From positions 8,191,814 through 8,255,813 of the forward strand of contig NC_059256.1 in assembly GCF_017591435.1 (NCBI RefSeq): 64,000 bases of DNA, given 5' to 3'. Of the stretch, positions 57,103 to 64,000 are shown in pieces (position 1 is the first letter of the stretch; each line of letters opens with the position of its first letter). A program made the translations under genes and the position numbers. This DNA is from Portunus trituberculatus (Eukaryota > Arthropoda > Malacostraca > Decapoda > Portunidae). Under the pieces are notes generated by a model. It was not told the origin of the DNA, did no database searches, and was given only the letters and a program-made list of their open reading frames with translations.

Positions 57103-58530
57103 GTGGCGTACTACAAAAATGGGCGCGGGAATTTCATACATGCCTCCCGGTACCTGTCAAAAGAGATCGGCACGATTCCTGAGGGAAACCTCAAGAAATA
57201 CGGTAAGGGGGTGCTAGTGCGAGCGAAAGATATCATGCAGGCAAGGATGTTGCAACATCTACCATGTCCTTCTGACAGCATGTTTGAGACTATAAAGGCA
57301 CGTCCCACCTTTAATTACAGTAAGGGTTGTGTGTACAGTAAGGATCTTTATGAATTCCTTAATGAGGAAATATTAGCAATGTGTCCTAGCTCAGTCCAAA
57401 AGGTGACAAAGATGAGGAACTCCTCCAACATGGTCCTTCACACCTTTTTTGGTTCCACCCTTCCTGACCGTGTTAATATCGGTTCTATCAATCTTAGGGT
57501 AAGGCGTTTTGTTTCTCCCCCACTTCAGTGTTTCTCATGTTATTCGTACGGTCACGGTAAAAGCTCCTGCAAGGAGGCTTTCCGATATGGTAATTGCTCT
57601 GCACTAGACTCACATTCTGAGGAGCATTACAATGCTGCTGCTTATTGTTTTCATTGCCGTGATGCTCACCAAGTACGTTCCAGGCAATGCCCTACGTATC
57701 GCCTGGAACAGGATATTTTACAGCTCGCTAACAGTCAGTTCATCAGTTTAGGTAGCGCCCGCCGTGAACTTCTTTACCGCCAAAAGGACAGTACTGGTGC
57801 GACATCTTATGCTTCATTGGCCGCTCGCTCTTCAGCCGAGTCTGCCGGTCTGAAGACAACTCCTCCTGCTACCTCTCGCTCTGTTGAGGCGTGTGGTCCT
57901 GTTCATCTGGCTAACAGGTTTGCCGTTTTGTCCAATGACTTGGTTGAGTCATCTCTTAGAAGTGACGAAAATAATACGGACTTGACCAAAGTAACCCATG
58001 TAGTAGATGTCCATTTGCCACCTGTATCGCCTAAGCCTTTGAAGTGCCTGACCAAGCGGCACCGCGGCTCTGCGGAGTCGATAGATTTAGCTCAGCCCAA
58101 ACAATCTAAGGTTTCTCCCGGTGCACGTGACCGTGAGTCCTCCAGGGACCGCTCTGCAATGGTAGCTCCAGTTGTTTCTGCTCAGCCTCCTGTGACACCC
58201 TCCGTCTCAGATCGGGCTTCTTGTGATGAGGACGGTCTTAGCAGGGAGACGTCCGATGATATTGTCACAGCCGTCCCTCGTGGACCCACTGTACCGGAAA
58301 GTGCAGTCCTGCCTGATCCTCGTCCTCAAAGGACCGGTAGAAGTGATGATGGTTCGCATCACCTACCGATAGATCGAAAGGCTGCGGTTCAACGATCCGG
58401 CACATCTCCATTTCCGGTGTCTTCTCGTCGTTTGATTATTTCTAGTCAGGTCAGTCACGGGCAGCCCCAAAAGGCTCGCCCGTCCACTGCACCCAATAGT
58501 CATCTTCAAGCTTCTACAGTGGAACTGTAG
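57103..58530 (+). CDS. I-type LINE ORF1 (gag-like, CCHC knuckles), open frame of 475 codons
   Basis: The longest clean coding frame of the I-type LINE. An N-terminal part reads ARMLQHLPCPSDSMFETIKA. From about residue 143 comes a knuckle cluster: CFSCYSYGHGKSSC (intact), then a second knuckle in which two Cys are Tyr (FRYGNCS..EEHYNAAAY versus SRCGNCS..EEQCNAAAY in copy 5), then CFHCRDAHQVRSRQCP. The C-terminal 250 residues are Ser/Pro/Ala-rich and probably disordered. ORF1 proteins of this group bind the element's RNA. The start is uncertain: the first in-frame candidate is close to the junction with the env-like remnant, so the true N-terminus may be truncated. ORF2 begins at or just after its stop. 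Confidence 0.8.
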   Translation: MAYYKNGRGNFIHASRYLSKEIGTIPEGNLKKYGKGVLVRAKDIMQARMLQHLPCPSDSMFETIKARPTFNYSKGCVYSKDLYEFLNEEILAMCPSSVQKVTKMRNSSNMVLHTFFGSTLPDRVNIGSINLRVRRFVSPPLQCFSCYSYGHGKSSCKEAFRYGNCSALDSHSEEHYNAAAYCFHCRDAHQVRSRQCPTYRLEQDILQLANSQFISLGSARRELLYRQKDSTGATSYASLAARSSAESAGLKTTPPATSRSVEACGPVHLANRFAVLSNDLVESSLRSDENNTDLTKVTHVVDVHLPPVSPKPLKCLTKRHRGSAESIDLAQPKQSKVSPGARDRESSRDRSAMVAPVVSAQPPVTPSVSDRASCDEDGLSRETSDDIVTAVPRGPTVPESAVLPDPRPQRTGRSDDGSHHLPIDRKAAVQRSGTSPFPVSSRRLIISSQVSHGQPQKARPSTAPNSHLQASTVEL

Positions 58531-59100
58531 AGGCCTTCGTGCCTCGTGGGGGGAACTCCGAGCTTTACTGTCGGAGTTCTCTCCAGCCTGTGTCGCTCCT
58601 GGCTATCGTGCCTTTTTTAGCACACCTTTCCCTGAATAGGGCCACCACGTTGACACAGCTATCCTAGTCCGTCAAGACATACCTATTGTCCCCTTGCAAC
58701 TCAACTCTCCCCTTCAGGTGGTTGCTGTTAAGGTTTTTATGGGACGGTCCTACACTATTTGCAGTTTATATCTCCCTCCTCGGGTTCCTGTCTCCAGGAG
58801 TGAGCTTGACGGCCTGGTGTGTCAGCTGACCCTGCCTTTCCTTTTATTGGGAGATTTTAACGGCCGTCACCCATTGTGGGATGAAGGTGCTAGTAATCCT
58901 CGTGGGGTTTTAATCGGTTCTTTTATTGAGGATGAGGGATTGGAGATTTTAAATACTGGGGATATCACACATTTCCATAGTCCTACTGAGACTTTTACAG
59001 CTATCGATCTTTCTATTTGTACATCTAATTCTTTCCTTGATTTTAATTGGCGGGTCCTACCGAATTTACACGGTAGTGACCTATTTTATTGGAATCTGTG
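58500..59100 (+). pseudogene. I-type LINE copy 4 endonuclease (catalytic sites lost)
   Basis: It opens with LQWNCRGLRASWGELRAL in a frame that overlaps the end of ORF1. FSPACVA joins directly to PGYRAF; copy 5 has 14 more codons here, including the LQET motif with the catalytic Glu. A TAG is at about 58639. Then come VVAVKVFMGRSYTICSLYLP and the catalytic LLLGDFNGRHPLWDE, which is intact. The end reads LHGSDLFYW, where copy 5 has LHGSDHFPI, so the catalytic His is lost by deletion. Enzymatically dead by three independent lesions. Confidence 0.85.
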
Positions 59101-60740
59101 AACTCTGAGCCACAGTCCCGGCCTCCACGCTGGGTATTAGACAAGGCAGATTGGCCTCGATTTATCCGTCCGTTGGCTGACTTTTCTACTTGTGCTGAGG
59201 CTGTTGATTATTTTGCCGATTTTATACGTTCAGTAGCACTTCAGACAATCCCTAGAACGTCCGGTCGCTTTACTAAGCGTCCCGTTCCTTGGTGGAACGC
59301 AGCATGCACTGAAGCGGGGAAAGAGAAACGGGTAGCTTTCTCTCGTCTCCGGCGACATCGTTGGGACCCGCAGTGTCTGGACGCTTTTCGGCGCTGCCGA
59401 GCTCGAGCCCCCCGTTTTGAAAGAGGCACAAAGAGCCTCTTGGAAAGCTTATGTCTCTTCCATTAACGCCCGCACTCCTCTTACGGATGTCTTTAACAAA
59501 GTCACCCAAATTGCTGGGAAGTATTCTGCTCCTTCCCCACCAGTTTTGTTGTCTTCTGGGCGAACGGTGGCAGACCCTAGGACTGTCGCCGACCTCTTCG
59601 CAGAGCACTTTGCCAGTGTTTCCCGGAGGCATCCTGTAGCCCAGGGCGCACGTCACCGCCAAAGAATGGAATCTCTCAGCATAAATTTTTCTTCCGCTGG
59701 AGGGGAGTCTTATAATGTCCCCTTCTCTGCCTCCGAGTTGCGGACTGCTTTGTCACAGTGTCATGACTCTTCTCCTGGCCCAGATGATATTCCTTATGCC
59801 TTCTTGCACCACATGTCTGACAGTGCTTTTAACTTTTTATTAAATCTTTATAATATGATTTGGCATACCGGTGACTTTCCAACTTCTTGGGCTGTGGCAG
59901 TGGTTCTCCCATTTCCGAAGCCTGTGAAGATAATATTCAGGCTACGAACTATCGTCCTATATCGTTGACGTCCTGCATTTGTAAAGTATTAGAAAAGATG
60001 GTTAATGTAAGACTCATGTGGTACTTGGAGAGAGGGAAGTAACTGTCCTCGGTACAGTACGGCTTCTGAAAGATGAGGTCTACTGATGCTCTTTTATCCC
60101 TAGAGTTTTCTATTTGTGAGGCCTTCGCTAATCACCACCATCAAATAACAGTGTTTTTTAACCTGGAGAAGGCCTACGACACGGCTTGGTGTCATGACAT
60201 TTTATAGTCTTTGTTTAATTTGGGCCTTCGTGGTCACCTTCCTATTTTTATTCAGCAGTTTTTATCCAGACGTCTTTTACGGGTTCGAGTGGGGAGTGTT
60301 CTCTCTGAGGCTACATCTCTAAATGATGGTGTCCCACAGGGAAGTATTCTTAGTGTTACACTATTCGCAGTCGCCATTAATGGTGTTATTGATACTCTCC
60401 CAGATGGCATTCACAGCTCCTTATATGTTGATAATTTATGTATTTAATTTGCTGCTGCTAGAATGTCACTGATTGAGCGCAAGCTCCAACTGGCGATCAA
60501 TAGGGTGTCCAGTTGGGCCAACATGAACGGTTTTCGATTCTCCACCTCCAAGACCGTAGCCATGCATTTTTGTCGCAACCGTGGTGTCCATCCAGACCCG
60601 GATTTATAAACGCCTCTCATGCGTGTAGGCGACTCGATATCTTGGCCTTTTATTTGACAACCGTCTCACCTGGGTTCCCCATTTCCGTTCCCGTAAGGCG
60701 TCTTGTCGGCAGGCATTATCCCTTCTTCGGGTTTTAAGTC
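59089..60740 (+). pseudogene. I-type LINE copy 4 reverse transcriptase (catalytic box YVDN)
   Basis: A linker (PRWVLDKADWPRFIRPL, RPVPWWNAACTEAGKEKR) is followed by RT with DSSPGPDDIPYAFLHH, YRPISLTSCICKVLEKM and VQYGF near 60055. QITVFFNLEKAYDTAW near 60145 has Asn-Leu in place of the usual Asp, and GVPQGSILSVTLFAV near 60332. The catalytic box is YVDN at about 60424, with the second Asp changed to Asn and a stop three codons later. ANMNGFRFSTSKTVAMHF is near 60520. Both metal-binding positions are damaged, besides stops and frame changes. RT of this copy cannot work. Confidence 0.85.
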
Positions 60741-60769
60741 ACACCTCTTGGGGTGCGGACAGGGACACG

Positions 60770-61906
60770 TTGCTGCCGCTTCACCGCACACTCATACTTC
60801 CCAAGCTGGAATACTGCTGTGAGATCTACTCATCCGCAACGGATGCACGACTACGCACGCTTGACTCCGTGCATCATGCTGGGGTCCGCTTGGCTACAGG
60901 TGCATTTCGGACATCTCCAATACCTAGTCTTCTAGTGGATGCTGGTTTCTGGCCGCTCGACCTCCGGCGCCAGTCTTCGATGCTCCGGTGTTGGTTTCGC
61001 ACCCACCGTCTTCCCGATTCTGTCCCTTGTCTGTCAATGTTGCGGGACTCGCGTTCGCAGGCAAATGTCACTCGACCGAGTCTCCCTAAACCTTTTGGCC
61101 TTAGAGTTGCAAATCTCATGGCGGAGTTATCTATCGACCCCACTCCTGTGTACTTTTTCCGGCTACCACGAGTCGGTTATTGGCAGCTTCCTGTTATCTC
61201 ATTATGCCCTGCCATGGATGGCAAGAAGGATTTTCAGCCAGCTCTGTCCCACACACGGTTTTTAGAACACTTTTTTATGCATTCTGATGATATCCCTGTT
61301 TTTACTGATGGTTCCAAATCCGACGCAGGCGTTGGATTTAGTGTGATTTTCCCCTCTTTTTATCGGTTCTGTTGGGTCCCTGGTCACGTTGGTGTTCCAG
61401 GGAATGAACACGCAGATCGCCTCGCTAAAGAGGCAGCAAGTCGCGCTCCATCTGCCTCTGTTCCGTTTCGAGATGTCTTTCCTCTAATTCGTGAGGCAGT
61501 TGCAGCAATTTGGCAGAGGAGATGGCTAACGGGGGTCGCAACCTCGAAAATGGGAGAGATCACTACTTCCTCTATCCCTCACTGGACATACACCCATGTT
61601 CGGGATCGACGTTTACAGACTTTATTGGCGCGACTGCGTATAGGTCACACGTACCTTACACAAAGGTACCTGTTGACCAGGGACCCTCAACCTTACTGTG
61701 ATGACTGCCTGGTGCCGCTTACCGTGCGGCACCTATTGGTAGAGTGCCCTAGTTTGATAGAGTTACGACACCGCTACCTCTACCGCTGTCGCGGTAGAGA
61801 TAGCGGTGTCTATTATATCTCAAAGGTCCTTGGACCAGAGTGCCTGGCCCAAGGCCATGACGTTTTTAGATTTTTGGGAGAAGCTGGCCTTCTCCCAAAG
61901 CTGTGA
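60770..61906 (+). pseudogene. I-type LINE copy 4 C-terminal region: RNase H remnant and terminal knuckle
   Basis: A single 378-codon frame. The thumb-like start reads ILPKLEYCCEIYSSATDARL. The RNase H begins at about 61295 (PVFTDGSKSDAGVGFSVIF) but jumps to WVPGHVGVPGNEHADRLAKE: the middle of the domain, with the catalytic Glu and second Asp, is deleted in frame. The tail holds AAIWQRRWLTGVATSKMG and the terminal CCHC-type knuckle (YCDDCLVPLTVRHLLVEC) and ends FLGEAGLLPKL plus stop at 61904. The same tail is what copies 1 and 2 retain. Confidence 0.87.
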
Positions 61907-62058
61907 ATTTTATTTAATTTTATTATATGTATTTTAAAGTTTTATATATATTATTGTAGTTTTTGTTTTTACTTACCATTAATTTTATCGTTTTTACTTG
62001 CTTTTAGTTATTTTACGATTAGTTTTAAACCCTTTTTTTTTTAATTAAATGGTTTAAT

Positions 62059-62092
62059 GCGGCGCCATATGACCTCCGCTGTTGTAGCGCCT
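62059..62092 (+). repeat. Conserved 3' end of the I-type LINE (GGCGCC-bounded)
   Basis: GCGGCGCCATATGACC..TGTTGTAGCGCC, matched at 13413-13446 and 29463-29497. The two GGCGCC-like blocks can pair in a short stem, a plausible RT recognition site on the RNA. Confidence 0.75.
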
Positions 62093-62100
62093 AACAGCAA

Positions 62101-63350
62101 ATACCCCCCTGCGAGCTAAAGATATTACGCAAGCGAGGATGTTGCAACATCTCCCCTGCCCTAATGACAGCATGTTTGAAACCGTAAAGGCCCATTACAC
62201 CTTTAATTACAGTAAAGGCTGTGTGTACAGTCAGGATCTTTATGAATTTCCTGAGGAGGAAATACTGGCTCAGTCCAAAAGGTGACCAAGATGAGGAACT
62301 CCTCCAACATGGTCCTCTTCACCTTTTTTGGTTCCATCCTCACAGACCGTCTTCATATCGGTCCCATATATCTTAGGGTGAGGCATTTGTTTCTCACCCT
62401 CTTCAGTGTTTGTCATGCTATGGGTACGGTCACGGTAAAAGCTCCTGCAAGGAAGCTTCTCGATGTGGTAATTGCTCTGCACTAGACTCACATTCTGAGG
62501 AGCAATGCAATGCTGCTGCTTATTGTTTCCATTGCCGTGATGCTCACCAGGTACGTTCCAGGCAATGCCCTAGGTATCGCCTGGAGCAGGATATTTTACA
62601 GCTTGCTAACAGTCAGTTCATCTGCCTTGGTAGCGCCCGCCGCGAACTCCTGTACCGCCAGAAGGACGGTGCTAGTGCGACATCCTATGCTTCATTGGCC
62701 GCTCGCTCTTCAGCTGAGTCTGCCAGTCCGAAGACAACTCCTTCCGCTACCTCTCGCTCTGTTGGGGCGGGTGGTCCTGTTCATTTGGCCAATAGGTTTG
62801 CCCTTTTGTCCGACGACTCAGTTGAGTCATCTCTTAGAAGTGACGAGAATAATACGAACTTAACCAAAGTCACCCATGTAGTGGATATCCATTTGCCCCT
62901 GTATCGCTTAAGCCTATGAAGGACCTGACCAAACGGCACCGCGGCTCTGCGGAGTCGATAGATTTAGCTCAGCCTAAGAAATATAAGGTTTTTCCTCGTG
63001 CACATGATCGTGAGTCCTCCAGGGACCGCTCTGCACTGGTAGCTCCAGTAGTTTCTGTTCAGCCTTGTGACGCCCTCCGTTTCAGATTGGGCTTCTTGTG
63101 ATGAGGATGGTCTTAGCATGGAGACATCCGATGATATTGTCACAGCCGTCCCTCGTGGACCCTCGTCCTCCGATGACCGGTAGAAATGATGATGGTTCGC
63201 ATCACTCACCGGTAGGCCGAAAGGCAGCGGTCCAATGACCCAGCACATCACAACTCCCGGTGTCTTTTCGTCGGTTGATTATTTCTAGTCAGGTGACTCA
63301 CGGGCAGTCCCTTCAAAAGGCTCGCCCGGCCACTGCACCTAAATAGTCAT
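62101..63350 (+). pseudogene. I-type LINE copy 5 ORF1 (frameshifted)
   Basis: The first part breaks near 62270 (PEEEILAQSKR plus stop). The main frame (62410-62919) has three intact CCHC knuckles: CYGYGHGKSSC, CGNCSALDSHSEEQC and CFHCRDAHQVRSRQCP. In copy 4 the middle one is mutated. Frames shift near 62380 and 62895, and further stops follow in the C-terminal tail. RNA-binding protein of the element if it were intact. Confidence 0.82.
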
Positions 63351-64000
63351 CTTCAAGCTTCTACAGTGGAACTGTAGAGGCCTTCGTGCCTCGTGGGGGG
63401 AACTCCGAGCTTTACTATCGGAGTTCTCTCCAGCCTGTGTCGCTCTACAAGAGACTATGCAAGGTGATAGTACTTATTCTAGTCCTCCTGGCTATCGTGC
63501 CTTTTTAACACTCCTTTCCCCGAACAGGGCCACCACGGTGGCACAGCTATTCTAGTCCGTCAGGATATACCTATTGTCCCCTTACAACTTAACTCTCCCC
63601 TTCAGGTGGTTGCTGTTAAGGTCTTTATGGGACGATCCTACACCATTTGCAGTTTATATCTCCCTCCTCAGCTTCTGTCTCCAGGGGTGAGCTTGACGGC
63701 CTGGTGCGTCAGCTGACTCCGCCTTTTCTTTTGTTGGAAGATTTTAACGGGCGTCACCCGTTGTGGGATGAAGGTGCTAGTAATCCTCGTGGGGTTTTAA
63801 TCGGTTCTTTTATTGAGGATGAGGGATTGGAGGTTTTAAATTCTAGGAATGTTACACATTTCCACAGTCCTACTGGGACTTTTACAGCTATCGATCTTTC
63901 TCTGTGTACATCTAATTCTTTCCTTGATTTTAATTGGCGGGTCCTACCGGATTTACACGGTAGTGACCACTTTCCGATTTTATTACAATTTGTGAACTCT
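63351..64000 (+). pseudogene. I-type LINE copy 5 endonuclease (catalytic motifs kept, frameshifted, partial at window end)
   Basis: LQWNCRGLRASWGELRAL, then FSPACVALQETMQGDS (catalytic Glu in QET, missing from copy 4), VVAVKVFMGRSYTICSLYLP, a LLEDFNGRHPLWDE motif in which Glu replaces the usual Gly, and LHGSDHFPILLQFVNS with the catalytic Asp-His. Frame changes occur near 63505 and 63670. It is closer to the ancestral sequence than copy 4 at two of three catalytic sites. Confidence 0.82.

Larger units (their letters stand above)
57101..62092 (+). mobile_element. I-type LINE copy 4, near full length but inactive
   Basis: ORF1 with CCHC knuckles (57103-58530), endonuclease (58500-59100), RT (59089-60740), RNase H remnant and C-terminal knuckle (60770-61906), 3' UTR with the GGCGCC-bounded end (62059-62092). 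Gag-like ORF1 plus an RNase H domain indicates the I group of non-LTR elements. The endonuclease, RT and RNase H all have lost key residues. A second copy follows head to tail. Confidence 0.85.
62101..64000 (+). mobile_element. I-type LINE copy 5, 5'-truncated, runs off the window
   Basis: It starts within ORF1 (CGAGCTAAAGATATTACG, matching 57215 of copy 4). It keeps the knuckles and the Ser/Pro-rich tail, and continues into the endonuclease at 63360-64000. It is head to tail with copy 4, with only about 10 bp between. The window ends before RT. Confidence 0.87.

Overview
The window looks like a repeat-dense stretch of a decapod crustacean genome (crab, shrimp or lobster type). The grounds are very dense di- and trinucleotide microsatellites, non-LTR retrotransposons of several arthropod-type families, Ty3/gypsy elements, two tRNA-derived SINE types that I recognise from decapod sequence, and GT-AG introns. 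I saw no bacterial-type operons, rRNA genes or CRISPR arrays. The species call is inference. A 500-base run of N at 33194-33693 is an assembly gap of unknown true size.

Layout. 1-2028: microsatellites and two LINE 3' ends. 2028-5181: copy 1 of a Ty3/gypsy element whose integrase (INT) lies upstream of reverse transcriptase (RT), ending in a TG..CA LTR; it abuts a decayed C2H2 zinc-finger array (5182-5741). 5836-6122: tRNA-derived SINE. 6731-9516: LINE A. 9546-10228: solo LTR of the same gypsy family with a 4-bp target duplication, next to LINE B (10229-12866, minus). 12867-13789: two head-to-tail 3' fragments of an I-type LINE. 13790-24770: minus-strand LINEs C, F, G and H, plus the plus-strand end of LINE D. 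24780-31650: exons of an ankyrin-repeat gene, one exon present twice in opposite orientations, buried in microsatellites, with a 957-bp terminal-inverted-repeat element (25396-26352). 33694-42269: two more INT-before-RT gypsy copies arranged head to head. 42270-46175: AT-rich palindromic and satellite DNA. 46176-47487: LINE fragments. 49384-57100: a second gypsy element with the ordinary RT-RNase H-INT order and an env-like remnant, split by a MULE/FLYWCH-type transposase gene (minus) and a second SINE type. 57110-64000: two tandem copies of the I-type LINE.

Nearly every coding region belongs to a mobile element and most carry frameshifts, internal stops or truncations. The only host-type genes are the ankyrin-repeat gene fragments and the zinc-finger remnant.

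Most interesting points: (1) three copies show a Gmr1-like INT-RT-RNase H order, which is known best from deuterostomes; (2) LINE F copies sit inside (CA)n/(TG)n tracts with different 5' truncation points, which suggests microsatellite targeting; (3) the I-type LINE occurs twice as head-to-tail tandems; (4) the ankyrin exon and its intron are duplicated in inverted orientation; (5) a TA-flanked element with TIRs of about 75 bp has no visible transposase.
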